Notes: generated from the letters alone by a model not told the origin. A stretch of DNA of 64,000 nt from Closterium sp. Naga37s-1 (GCA_947471745.1 CANJKZ010000008.1:2582001-2646000), one strand, 5' to 3'; positions 19,385-29,705 are shown, numbered from the stretch's first letter. Program-made: numbers and translations.

Positions 19385-22323
19385 AAATCGGGCCAACTAC
19401 TGACGAGACGACCTGCTCGCCCAACCTCACTGACCCTCACCGAGTCACAGTACCGATTCATGCTATCGATCGGGCTCGGATGAATAAGGAGGGTACAGCG
19501 ACGGATTGCCCAGTACTGATTCACGGGAAAATACAGGGAGCAGCAGTGAAGATTTTTATAGACGGAGGAGCAAGTCACAGTTTAGTTAATACCGCAACCG
19601 CACGAAAGCTGCAACTGACACTTAGTCGGTGTTCACCGGAGATAGATGCACGCTTAGTCGACGGCACGCCGCTGGCCATACGGGAGAAAGTGGAAAGAGT
19701 AAAAGTCCGCTGCGGGGGGAATTTTGGGTTTACACAGGAAATGCTCGCGACGACATTGGATGGGCACGACATTTTACTGGGACGTGATTGGCTGCGACGA
19801 TATAACCCGCGAATCGACTGGACGACAGGTAGCTGCACCGTGCGAAGTAGCGGTAATTGGGTCATACTACCTCGCTGGCAGTCGCCCGAGTCTTCAACGG
19901 TCCACGTCAACGCCATCACGATGAAACGGGCTGTCGCGGCTGGAGCTGACGTGTACGCAGTGGGCATCGCAGTAGTAGAAGAAGCAGCACAGCCGAGCGA
20001 TTTCAAGAAACTGCTGGCAGCAGTACCACCCGAACTACAGGATCTGTTGAAACGGTACCCGGAGATTTTTCCTGACGACTTACCGGAGGGATTGCCACCT
20101 CAGCGAGCACACAACCACCGAATAGAGTTAGAACCCGGGGCACAGCTAACCGTACAGCGACAGTTCAGACTGATACAGCCCGAGCTCGATGAACTGAGGA
20201 AGCAGTTAGACTACCTGTTAGAAAAGAAGTTCATTCGACCGAGCTCATCACCATTTGCCGCACCGATACTGTTCACACCGAAAAAGGACGGAGGGTTTCG
20301 CATGTGCATCGACTACAGAGCACTGAACAGGGTTACAGTCAAGTCGCGATATCCCATTCCCCGCGCCGACGAACTGATCGACCAACTGCGAACAGCACGG
20401 GTTTTTTCGAAAATAGATTTACGGGGAGGTTACCATCAGATTAGAGTCGAACCATCAGACTGCGCCAAAACAGCATTTAGAACTCGATACGGGTCATTCG
20501 AGTACACAGTAATGCCTTTCGGGCTGACCAACGCACCGGCGACATTTCAGATGACCATGAACGAGGCGTTTAGGCCACTCTTAGATAAATGCGTGATAGT
20601 TTACCTCGACGACATCCTAGTCCACAGCATGGATAAGCAGCAGCACTTAGCAGATCTCGAAGCAATTTTTAAGGTTTTAGACGAGCACCGCCTACTGACC
20701 AAGGGTTCCAAGTGCGAGTTCTTCCAGGATAGGTTAGAATTTTTGGGGCACGTAATTTCGGAGGCTGGGGTTGAAATCGACCCAAAGAAGCTGGACACGG
20801 TAAAAGCGTGGCACCCCCCGACAAATATCACGGAGCTGCAGAGTTTTTTAGGGTTCGTTAATTACGTGCGTCGGTTCGTCCCCGACATGGCGAAGTTAAC
20901 AGCCCCACTGACGGATCTGCTGCGGAAAGGGGTCGCTTTTACGTGGGGGGAGAAAGAGCATGCTGCCTTCTCTGCCCTGAAAATTGTTCTCTGTTCACCG
21001 CCCGTCCTGCGCATCGCTGACCCACATCGCCCCTTCGAAGTAGTAACCGACGCAAGCGACATCGCCATTGGAGCCGTACTGCTACAGGATTTTGGCAACG
21101 GCCTACAGCCCATCGCATACGAGTCACGAAAGCTGCATCCGCCCGAGAAAATTTACCCGATACACGACCGCGAAATGCTCGCGATCGTGCATGCGTTCAA
21201 AGTCTGGCGCTGTTATCTGACCGGCGCAGACGTGACAGTACGGACAGACCACCGATCCCTACAGTACCTCCGCGCACAGCCCCACCTCAACCCACGACAG
21301 ATCCGCTGGCTCGATTTCCTCGAGTCAAACTTCCACTATACGGTCACCTACAAAAAGGGAGCCTCCAACATCGCTGACGCACTGACCCGCCCCACTGCCC
21401 AAATCCACGCGATACTACTCGCCCAGACCAGCCCGCTACTGACAGGACTATTTACCCACGGGTACCAAACAGACCCATTCTTCACAGGAGGAACGTCGCA
21501 GCAGTTCGCAGCAGCAAAAGGAGTATATTACGTAAAAGCCGGGACCGACCGCATCTGGGTACCCGGGTACACACTGCTACGGGAATTACTGTTACAGGAG
21601 GCACACGACGGAGTTACCTCAGGACATTTCAGGGTAGAAAAAACACGACAGCAGCTGCAGCGGTATTATTACTGGCCCGAAATGTTGGCCGACGTTCAAC
21701 GACACGTGGCATCGTGTCCCACTTGCCAGATCATGAAGTCATCATGGAAGCGGCCGGCAGGACAGTTGCAGCCGATACCACCCCCAGAGCGTGCTTGGCA
21801 GCAGGTGACGATGGACTTCGTCACGGGGTTACCGGCCGGAGCGAGTGGGAATGACGCGATCCTGGTCGTCGTCGATCGGCTGACAAAAATGGCACACTTC
21901 GCAGCCTGCAAAAAATCAATCACAGCCGAAGAAACAGCCCGCCTCTTCATCTCTACCGTCGTTCGACTGCACGGGATACCAGCATCAATCATCAGCGACA
22001 GAGACACGAAATTCACCAGCAACTTCTGGCGGAACCTGTGGCAGCAGTTCGGCACGCGACTGCAGTTCAGTTCATCATACCACCCCGAAACCGACGGACA
22101 GACAGAACGGGCAAATCAGACCATGGAACAGCTCATCCGGGCCACGTGCGACGACCCGACCACGTGGGAACAGCAACTGCCACTCATCGAATTCGCGTAC
22201 AACAACTCGCCATCCGCCACGACCCAACAGTCGCCGTTTTACCTGAACTACGGACAAGACCCCACAGTACCCATGACCCCAAATCCTGACAACCCAGTCC
22301 CACGCGCGCAACAGTTCGCATAA
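19306..22323 (+). CDS. gypsy pol: protease, RT, RNase H, integrase (ends at premature TAA)
   Basis: 1005 codons in the -1 frame relative to gag. Aspartic protease site IDGGASHSLV near residue 87, reverse transcriptase with IDYRALNRVT and VYLDDILVHS near 440, RNase H with VTDASD and TDHRSLQYLR, then the integrase HHCC zinc region (ending CPTCQIMKSS) and D,D,E core (MDFVTGLP, IISDRDTKF, YHPETDGQTERAN). Integrase after RNase H marks Ty3/gypsy. TAA at 22321-22323 stops the frame, but similarity continues in the same frame, so this is a nonsense change rather than the natural end. Confidence 0.94.
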   Translation: MSRGAETPWSRAGEGISEAGKRQQSVEIGPTTDETTCSPNLTDPHRVTVPIHAIDRARMNKEGTATDCPVLIHGKIQGAAVKIFIDGGASHSLVNTATARKLQLTLSRCSPEIDARLVDGTPLAIREKVERVKVRCGGNFGFTQEMLATTLDGHDILLGRDWLRRYNPRIDWTTGSCTVRSSGNWVILPRWQSPESSTVHVNAITMKRAVAAGADVYAVGIAVVEEAAQPSDFKKLLAAVPPELQDLLKRYPEIFPDDLPEGLPPQRAHNHRIELEPGAQLTVQRQFRLIQPELDELRKQLDYLLEKKFIRPSSSPFAAPILFTPKKDGGFRMCIDYRALNRVTVKSRYPIPRADELIDQLRTARVFSKIDLRGGYHQIRVEPSDCAKTAFRTRYGSFEYTVMPFGLTNAPATFQMTMNEAFRPLLDKCVIVYLDDILVHSMDKQQHLADLEAIFKVLDEHRLLTKGSKCEFFQDRLEFLGHVISEAGVEIDPKKLDTVKAWHPPTNITELQSFLGFVNYVRRFVPDMAKLTAPLTDLLRKGVAFTWGEKEHAAFSALKIVLCSPPVLRIADPHRPFEVVTDASDIAIGAVLLQDFGNGLQPIAYESRKLHPPEKIYPIHDREMLAIVHAFKVWRCYLTGADVTVRTDHRSLQYLRAQPHLNPRQIRWLDFLESNFHYTVTYKKGASNIADALTRPTAQIHAILLAQTSPLLTGLFTHGYQTDPFFTGGTSQQFAAAKGVYYVKAGTDRIWVPGYTLLRELLLQEAHDGVTSGHFRVEKTRQQLQRYYYWPEMLADVQRHVASCPTCQIMKSSWKRPAGQLQPIPPPERAWQQVTMDFVTGLPAGASGNDAILVVVDRLTKMAHFAACKKSITAEETARLFISTVVRLHGIPASIISDRDTKFTSNFWRNLWQQFGTRLQFSSSYHPETDGQTERANQTMEQLIRATCDDPTTWEQQLPLIEFAYNNSPSATTQQSPFYLNYGQDPTVPMTPNPDNPVPRAQQFA

Positions 22324-22872
22324 ATACTGCAAGCAGCACGGACCCGAGCAGCAGAAGCAATAAAAAAATCAAACATCATCGCTAAACGCAATGCTGACCG
22401 CCACCGCCGACATGTCACTTACCAGCCAGACGACCTAGTTTTACTCGACACTCAAAACCTCCGCCTGCCCATCACCCCAAAACTCCGCCCCCGATATTGC
22501 GGGCCATTTCGCATCAGCCACATGATCACACCCGTCACCGCCCATCTCCTCCTCCCTGCTGACTGGTACGTCAGCCCGTCATTCCACGTCAGCCTGCTTC
22601 GCCCATACGTGCCATCCACCAGCCAACTGCCTCGCAACCGCCCCGCCAGCATGACACGACCGCCGACTGAGCCAATCATCACGCCCGAGAAAATACTGAG
22701 CCATCGAGTACGTGACCCACGGGGAGCCCGCAGAATCGAATTCCTGATCCGCTGGAAAGACCGCACGCCCACCGAAGACAACTGGGTCCCTTTGGATAGA
22801 ATTGAGAATCACCCTATCCTCACTGAGTATCTGCGCAGCCGAAACTTCCGAGATGTACACGCGCTCTCGTAA
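22324..22872 (+). CDS. gypsy pol C-terminal part with chromodomain
   Basis: Same frame as pol, directly after the TAA. It has the integrase C-terminal segment (GPFRISHMI, SFHVSLLRPY) and a chromodomain-like end (EKILSHRVRD...IEFLIRWKDRTPTEDNWVPL). In chromoviruses this tail guides integration into heterochromatin. The natural stop is at 22870-22872, shortly before the polypurine tract. It would be made only by readthrough of the TAA. Confidence 0.88.
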   Translation: MLQAARTRAAEAIKKSNIIAKRNADRHRRHVTYQPDDLVLLDTQNLRLPITPKLRPRYCGPFRISHMITPVTAHLLLPADWYVSPSFHVSLLRPYVPSTSQLPRNRPASMTRPPTEPIITPEKILSHRVRDPRGARRIEFLIRWKDRTPTEDNWVPLDRIENHPILTEYLRSRNFRDVHALS

Positions 22873-22884
22873 GAGGGGCCTCCT

Positions 22885-22899
22885 TGGGGAGGGGGGTAG
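22885..22899 (+). promoter_or_regulatory. Polypurine tract of the gypsy element
   Basis: GGGGAGGGGGGTAG directly before the 3' LTR start TGTAAGG. Confidence 0.8.
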
Positions 22900-23252
22900 T
22901 GTAAGGAAAATTCCTTTTCCTTACTTCGCGTCCCTACTTACCGCGTACATAACCGTTCCCGCCATCAGCACCCATCCATGAACGTTACCCGTTCACGACG
23001 CTCGCCTCGACCACAACTCCAGCCACTGTTCACGACGCGACCCAACCTAACGGTTCGGTTGGTAACCCGCGCTCCGGACCTCCGCCTCGACAATTCTCCA
23101 ACCCTCGGCGCTAGGCCCGTAGCGCACCTCAATTTCCCACATTACCGTTACCACTGTAGTTTCGCTATATATCCTTCGCTCATGCCTTCGCCCAGTGGAC
23201 TCTTGCTTCGATAGTGCAATTCTCGCTCGTTCACTCAATTGCACTCGTAACA
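22900..23252 (+). repeat. 3' LTR of the gypsy element
   Basis: 353 bp, same ends as the 5' LTR, followed by the ATAGG target duplication. Confidence 0.94.
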
Positions 23253-23257
23253 ATAGG

Positions 23258-23820
23258 ACACATTTGGTTTCGCAGTTTGGGAAACTTAACAAGATTCGAC
23301 GTTTACGTCGGAAGGGTTGCGTAGAGTTGTATCCCTTGCGTTAGAAACATTATTATAGAGTACATTATAATTACATTTTTCTTATTGAAGCAATTCATTA
23401 AGTTTTTCATTTTTTCTTAAAACATGACAGACTCTATAGTTCCCTATTATGAAGAGAAATGCTGTATATTTTTTTCTTCCCTTAAAATTGTTTTCAGTGT
23501 TAATTGATTATGGAACACTCTGGACAATGATGTTCTTTTTGTAATTTTAATAAACATGATTTGAATACACCAACAACTTAATTCCACTGTTCAATCAGGT
23601 TATTATAGCGGGTTGGGCGTTTGCAACTATGTGTCAGCTAGTTGGATGGCGTTGGGTGGCATAATGCCCTCGTTCTGCGCTGGCAGAAGTTTTCTCGTTC
23701 TGCGCTGGCAGAATTTTTCTCGCTCTGCGCTGGCATCCGTCTCTTTCACAGCTCGAATTCGGCGCTGTCTTTTCTTTGGTTCTTGGTTTCTCTCGACAAG
23801 CACCTGCTCTGCTCCTACTC
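23258..23820. other. AT-rich gene-free stretch
   Basis: Includes ATTCGACGTTTACGTCGG followed by AAGGGTTGCGTAG (about 23288-23316), like 11157-11188. Three CGTTCTGCGCTGGCAGAA-type units lie at 23670-23735. No gene seen. Confidence 0.45.
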
Positions 23821-23949
23821 CTTTTCCTCCCCCCCACCCCGATTTCTCGCCAGTTCTTCTCCCACCCAGCCGTCGCTCTCGCTCCCATCCAGCCGTATCC
23901 TCTCCCTCACTACCCGCCGTCTCCATCCACCCCGCCATCTCCTCTCCCT

Positions 23950-24420
23950 TACCTCCCCGCCGTCGCCTCTCCCTCCTCCCCGCCGTCGCCTCTCCTCCTC
24001 CCCGCCGTCGCCTCTCCTCCTCCCCGCCGTCGCCTCTCCTCCTCCCCGCCTTCGCCTCTCCTCCTCCCCGCCGTCGCCTCTCCTCCTCCCCGCCGTCGCC
24101 TCTCCTCCTCCCCGCCGTCGCCTCTCCTCCTCCCCGCCGTCGCCTCTCCTCCTCCCCGCCGTCGCCTCTCCTCCTCCCCGCCGTCGCCTCTCCCTCCTCC
24201 CCGCCGTCGCCTCTCCTCCTCCCCGCCGTCGCCTCTCCCTCCTCCCCGCGGTCGCCTCTCCCTCCTCCCCGCCGTCGCCTCTCCCTCCTCCCCGCCGTCG
24301 CCTCTCCCTCCTCCCCGCCGTCGCCTCTCCCTCCTCTCCGCCGTCGCCTCTCCCTCATCTCCGCCGTCGCCTCTCCCTCCTCCCCGCCGTCGCCTCTCCT
24401 TCCCTCCCCGCCGTCGCCTC
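23950..24420. repeat. 21-bp pyrimidine-rich satellite
   Basis: About 22 copies of CTCCTCCCCGCCGTCGCCTCT with 20-23 bp spacing. The strand asymmetry (C/T on plus, G/A on minus) could favour triplex or R-loop structure. Long open frames across it are repeat artefacts. Confidence 0.93.
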
Positions 24421-24639
24421 CGGCGACAGGTGCACGAGCGCAAGCGCGGGTTGGTGCACCAGCGCGGGTTGTTTTCTGAGGCACCGTTGTTATCAGGTGC
24501 GTTCCCGGTCCTTTCATCTACCCTTTCCCCTCTGATTTTCTCTCTCTTTCTTTTTTGCTTCTTCGTAATTTTTGTGTATTAATTGGTCTCTTCTTGCATT
24601 GCACTTTCATTTGAAGAAGGGAAGAGACGGAGCGAGAGG

Positions 24640-26400
24640 GAGAGTGCACGGGAGCGAACGCGTGAGAGAGCGCGTGAGAGAGCGCGTGAGAGAGCGCATG
24701 AGAGAGCGCGTGAGGGAGCGCGTGAGGGAGCGCGTGAGGGAGCGCTTGAGAGAGCGCGTGAGAGAGCGCGTGAGAGAGCGTGTGAGAGAGGGCGTGCGAG
24801 AGCGCGAGAGTGTGCGTGTGAGAGTGCGCGTGAGAGAGCGCGTGAGAGAGCGCGTGAGAGAGCGCGTGAGAGAGCGCGTGAGAGGGCGCGTGAGAGAGCG
24901 CGTGAGAGAGCGCGTGAGAGAGCGCGTGAGAGAGCGCGTGAGTGAGGGCGTGAGTGTGCGCGTGAGAGTGCGCGTGAGAGAGCGCATGAGAGAGCGCGTG
25001 ACGGAGCGCGTGAGAGATTGCGTAAGGGAGCGCGTGAGGGAGCGCGTGAGGGAGTGCTTGAGAGAGCGTGTGAGAGCGCATGAGAGAGCGCGTGAGGGAG
25101 CGCGTGAGGGAGCGAGTGAAGGAGCGCTTGAGAGAGCGAGTGAGAGAGCGCGTGCGAGAGCGTGTGAGAGAGGGCGTGCGAGAGCGCGAGAGTGTGCGCG
25201 TGAGAGTGCGCGTGAGAGAGCGCGTCAGAGAGCGCGTGAGAGGGCGCGTGAGAGAGCACGTGAGAGAGCGTGTGAGAGAGCGCGTGAGAGGGCGGGTGAG
25301 AGAGCGCGTGAGAGAGCGCGTGAGAGAGCGCGTGAGAGCGCGCGTGAGTGAGGGCGTGAGTGTGCGCGTGAGAGTGCGCGTGAGAGAGCGCATGAGAGAG
25401 CGCGTGAGGGAGCGCGTGAGAGATTGCGTGAAGGAGCGCGTGAGGGAGCGCGTGAGGGAGCGCTTGAGAGAGCGCGTGAAAGAGCGCGTGAGAGTGTGTA
25501 TGAGAGTGCGCGTGAGGGAGTGCTTGAGAGAGCGTGTGAGAGAGCGCGTGACAGAGCGCGTGCGAGAGCGCGTGCGAGAGCGCGTGAGGGAGCGCTTGAG
25601 AGAGCGCGTGAGAGAGCGCGTGAGAGAGTGCGTGTGAGAGCGCGTGCGAGAGCGCGTGAGTGTGCGCGTGCGAGTGCGCGTGAGAGGCACGTGAGAGAGC
25701 GTGTGAGAGAGCGCGTGAGAGAGCGCGTGAGAGAGTGCGCGAGAGTGTGCGTGAGAGTGCGCATGGGAGACACGTGGGAGTGCGCGTTAGAGAGCACGCG
25801 AGGGTGTGTGCAAGAAAGCGCGTGAGAGTGCGTGTGAGAGAGCGCGTGAGAGAGCGCTTAGTGTGCGTGAGAGAGCGTGTGAGGGAGCGCGTGCGAGAGT
25901 GCGTTAGAGGCGCGGGAGAGAGCGCGTGAGAGAGTGCATGAGAGAGCGCGTGAGAATGCGCATGGGAGATGCATGAGAGTGCGCGTTAGAGAGCGCGTGA
26001 GAGTGCGCATGGGAGACGCGTGAGAGTGCGCTTTAGAGAGCGTGTGAGAGAGCGCGTGAGAGAGCGCGTGAGAGTGCGCGTGAGAGTGCGTGTGAGGGAG
26101 TGCGTGGGAGAGCGCGTGAAAGAGCGCGGGAGAGAGCGCGTAAGAGAGCGCGTGAGAGAGCGCGTGAGAGTGCACGTGAGAGTGCGCGTGAGAGTGCGCG
26201 TGAGAGTGCACGTGAAAGTGCGCGTGAGAATGTGCGTGAGAGTGCGCGCGAGAGAGCGAGGGAGAGCGCGCGAGAGAGTTTGCGTGAGAGAGCGTGTGAG
26301 AGGGCGCGTGAGAGTGCACGTGAGAGTACGCGTGAGAGTGTGCGTGAGAGAGCGCATGAGAGAGCGAGTGAGAGAGCGTGAGGATGAGTGGGTATGCGTG
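24640..26400. repeat. 12-bp GAGAGCGCGTGA satellite, about 1.75 kb
   Basis: Well over 100 units of GAGAGCGCGTGA with scattered changes (GGGAGCGCGTGA, GAGTGCGCGTGA) and higher-order pattern. Because 12 is divisible by three, all frames on both strands stay open for hundreds of codons; these are not genes. From 26400 to 26700 the pattern decays into GTGYG-rich sequence. Confidence 0.95.
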
Positions 26401-26739
26401 CAAGGGTGAGAGCGGGAGTGCGTGCGACTGTGTGTGCTAGGGTGAGTGCGAAAGCAAGTGCGAGTGTTAGTGCAAGGTTGCATGTGAATGTGTTTGCGTG
26501 CGCCTGTATGTTGGTGTGAGAGTGTTATTGTGAATGAGAACGATCAGGAGTGCGAGGGTTTGTGCAAATATGAGCGTGTACATTTGTATGTTTGTAAAAA
26601 AAATGAGGGTGTTTGAGCGTGTGTGTGGGTGCGAGATTGAGTACAAGAGTGAGGATGAAGCTGAACGCGAGGGTGGCTGCAAGGTATTGCATCATCCCGG
26701 CGAACTGTGGCACCACGACGACTGATACCAATTTCCATT

Positions 26740-27740
26740 GCTCGTCTTTGATTGATCTATACGTTTTCTATTGTTCTTATTTCGTTTCTAGTGCATGTGT
26801 GAGCTGCATTCTCTGTTTTTGTTTTCTTGTGCAATGCTGTGAGGTGTACTCTTTGTCTTTGCTTTCTACGGGTGAGTTGCGTTTCCTGCTTGGCCTCCTC
26901 GCAGGGCACGTTAATTACAGTATATTTGTTATTGCTTTTCTGCACAGAGTGTGTGATCATTCTCTGTTTTTTCCCTTTTCTTGTGCAGGGTGTGGAAATT
27001 TATTTTCTGTTTTTGCTTTGTGCAGGGCGCGTGAGCTGCATTCTCTGAATTTGTTTGGCAGAGAAGGGAGATGAGGGAGGGGGTGGGAGGGAGATGAGGG
27101 AGGGAGGGAAGGAGGGGTGTAGGGAGGGTAAAGAAAAGGGGATAGGCTAGCGATGATTTATGAATGGTAACTGGATTCAATTCGTGATGGTTGCGTGTTT
27201 ATTACCGGTATCTGTATGGATCTGTGTGTGTGTGTGTATGTGTGTGTGTGTGTGTGTTGGGTGTGTGTGCTTGTGTCTGTGTCAGTTGGTTGGTTGTGAT
27301 TATTTCAGGGTGTGGTGCTGGTATGCATCGTGTTTGCAGCTGAGGTTGTCATCGTCGTTGGGGCAGTGGGTTTTCGCTGTCTCAACGACCCCATCAATCC
27401 CAGTTGTAGCATTGGTGCCTATTAAGCATCCATTTTGATGTCGTCACAACTTTTTTCGTGACGTTTGCATTCGTGTTTGTGAGATGTGTGTGTTTCAAGA
27501 CGAGGTGTTCCAATGTATCGTGTATGCAACTAGAGGTTGTCATCGTCGTTGGTGCAGCGTGTATTCGTTGTTTCAACGGCCCCATCAATCTCTATTGCTA
27601 CATTGATGCATTGTAACACTTTTTGAAGCATCCGCATCACACTTCATACCCTGTTCGTTTGTACAAGTGCATCCGTTTATGTTGATGCTATGTTAGATTG
27701 AACCATCCGCCGTATTTATCGACGAGCTGGGACGGTCGGA
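26740..27740. repeat. Unrecognised repeat module, copy B
   Basis: Diverged copy of 16600-17681: TTCTCTGTTTTTG...TTGTGCAGGG units, GCAGGGCGCGTGAG (27020), GGGAGGGAGG purine block, TGTGTGTG run, two units starting AGGTTGTCATCGTCGTTGG (27345, 27532), and the end CCGTATTTATCGACGA (about 27708-27723). Confidence 0.7.
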
Positions 27741-27859
27741 ACAAATTCATGGTTTCAACATGATGTGTAATTGGTTTCACTTTTGGGATCTCATTCACGA
27801 GTGATTTTTATTCACTATTGGAGGCGTTCTCTTGAACACGGTGGCAAAAAAGTTGTTCA

Positions 27860-28065
27860 AGCGGGTGCTCCAAAGAGTGATTTAAAAATCACTTTTGAAA
27901 TGATATCCCCAAAAAGTGAAACTGATTATATAGGGTTGCTACGCAACCCAAAAACAGCTGAACAGTGTTTTTTCTCCAAAATCGGAGAAAAATCACTGTT
28001 CACGGTCAGTTCCCCAAAAAGTGAAAACAAATGTATAAGGTTGCTACGCAACCCAAAAAACGCCC
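27860..28065. repeat. Tandem hairpin-rich repeat upstream of the expansin gene
   Basis: Two units of about 105 bp, each with CCCCAAAAAGTGAAA and GGTTGCTACGCAACCC; the latter is a 7-bp stem with a 3-base loop. Between them AACAGTG...CACTGTT encloses TTTTTCTCC...GGAGAAAAA. This looks like a MITE or a duplicated foldback sequence. Confidence 0.65.
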
Positions 28066-28527
28066 AAACGCATTCAAGAGGCAACGATGTTGCGAAGCTC
28101 CAATAATTGTTCTACCTCTCGCCTCACCACGACAGTGATATCGTTGCCTTCACAATTATCGTCTCGCCTCGAACAATTATCGTTGAACCTCTCACCCGCC
28201 CACTCTTTTACCCACGAAGGTGTTACACATGGCTTCGTTATCGTCGCCACCCAGTCAGTTCGCGAAGAGGGCGGAATAATTGTCATTCCACAGCGCAGCC
28301 CCAAATCTCGGATCGCCTTCTGGAAGAGAAAACCCAAAATGGCGACTCGAGCTGAGCCCCAAGCCCGACTCCCGATTTTCGCTCAAACGCCTACATAATC
28401 TCCTGCTTCTGCATCTTATCATCATCAAATTCCACCACTGCGCAACGAACTCAAGCGATTCCTACTCACAACAGAAAGCTCCAGCTAGCTCTCAGCAGAA
28501 CTTTCTCGTCCCTGCTCCTTCGCTTTG

Positions 28528-29247
28528 ATGGCTCTCCTTTCCAAAGTCGGCGGCCTGCTGTGCGTGGGAATCCTTCTCTTAGCGCTCGCCCTCACTCCTG
28601 CCGACGCCGTATTTGCCAGATCAGAAGACCTAAACAAAGGCGCCGCGTGCTACCCTGAGCTGGGAAACTTCGGCGACAGTCCCTTTTTTTACAAGGGCAT
28701 GGTTGCTGAGATTCCCGTGAGCAAGTTCGACGCCGGCAAGGCCTGCGGAACGTGTTACCAGGTTACCTGCAAGAACAGCAAGAGGTGCAACAAGGGCAGC
28801 AGCGTGACGGTGCGCGCGATAAACAACGACGGCGACGGATTCACGCTCAACAATCCCGCGTGGGACAAAATCGTCCGCGACCGATCCGGCAGCGTGGAAG
28901 TCGAGTATCGCAGCGTGGACTGCCCGACCAACGGCCGCGGCATGGCGGTCATGATCGAGAAGAGCAGCGGCCCGTACTACTTCGCGCTTTACATTCTGGG
29001 CGCGGCGAGGAACGCGGCGGTGGAGAAGGTGGAGCTTTCGACGGACGGCAACAAGTGGACGGGCATGACGAGGGGCGGTTGGGGCGCGCGGTGGGAGCTG
29101 GCCACCGCCAAGGACGTCGTGGGCGCGGGGCGCAAGGTGAGCGTGCGCGTGACGGCGGCGGTCACCCAGCAGCAGGTGGTGCTGCAAGACGTGATTCCCA
29201 GCAAGTGGAGCGCCGGGAAGACCTACGAGAGCAGCTCCAACTTCTAG
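28528..29247 (+). CDS. Secreted expansin-like protein
   Basis: 239 codons from ATG 28528, intronless. Residues 1 to about 28 form a signal peptide (leucine-rich core, cleavage near ADAVFA). Residues about 37-135 are a double-psi beta-barrel expansin domain: GAACYPELGNFGDSPFF, ACGTCYQVTC, SVTVRAINND and a final SVDC. Residues about 140-239 match the C-terminal carbohydrate-binding domain (YYFALYILGAARNAAVEKVEL, WTGMTRGGWGARWEL). Expansins loosen the cell wall without hydrolysis. The place of the HFD motif of alpha and beta expansins reads GFTLNNPAWDKI, without the Asp, as in expansin-like families, so wall-loosening activity is uncertain. GC-rich codon use differs from the AT-rich flanks. Confidence 0.9.
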   Translation: MALLSKVGGLLCVGILLLALALTPADAVFARSEDLNKGAACYPELGNFGDSPFFYKGMVAEIPVSKFDAGKACGTCYQVTCKNSKRCNKGSSVTVRAINNDGDGFTLNNPAWDKIVRDRSGSVEVEYRSVDCPTNGRGMAVMIEKSSGPYYFALYILGAARNAAVEKVELSTDGNKWTGMTRGGWGARWELATAKDVVGAGRKVSVRVTAAVTQQQVVLQDVIPSKWSAGKTYESSSNF

Positions 29248-29338
29248 AAAGGCGTAGGCGATCGGGAGTACCCAAGGTGCGGCGATATTTGCTCCTACTA
29301 GTGACAGGATGCAATGGTTCTGGCGCAGGGGAGTGCTC

Positions 29339-29355
29339 TAATAAAGCCGAATAAA
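29339..29355 (+). terminator. Polyadenylation signals of the expansin-like gene
   Basis: Two AATAAA hexamers 10 bp apart (within CTAATAAAGCCGAATAAAAGC), about 95 bp after the stop codon. Confidence 0.6.
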
Positions 29356-29705
29356 AGCACCGCAATTTTGATGCAAGCAGAAGGGCATGAGGCTCCGTGG
29401 TGGTTCGATGGATGTGATGCAATGCTAGGAATAATTGCTCAATCCGCATGCCTTCTTCAAACTGCGTGCTTCAGCTCCGTGCTGTCTGTCTCCTTATTAA
29501 TAGAGAAGGTTTTCCAGCTTGAGAGTTTATTTTAACGTGGAGTGGTAAGCTACACGCACAGCAAACATAAGAGAGAAGGCAGGTGTAGCCAAATGTAGTA
29601 TACAATACAGGCAACTTCCACCTGCTTCTCCTCCTTCGACTAATGCTTCACCCCATCATCTCACCTGAGGCCCTGTCTGAGCCTGCCCACCAATATCTTT
29701 CCACC

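Larger units (their letters stand above)
17682..23252 (+). mobile_element. Ty3/gypsy chromovirus, nearly complete
   Basis: 5571 bp with two 353-bp LTRs (17682-18034, 22900-23252) flanked by ATAGG (17677-17681 and 23253-23257). Gag, protease, reverse transcriptase, RNase H and integrase lie in this order, and a chromodomain-like end follows the integrase. I count three differences between the LTRs, so it is young. Its one obvious coding defect is an in-frame TAA near the end of integrase. Confidence 0.95.

Noticed and set aside
24518-25690. Long open frames of RERV, SLTR or ALSH repeats on both strands
   Set aside because: Produced by a 12-bp satellite whose unit is a multiple of three; no composition of a real protein and no gene signals.
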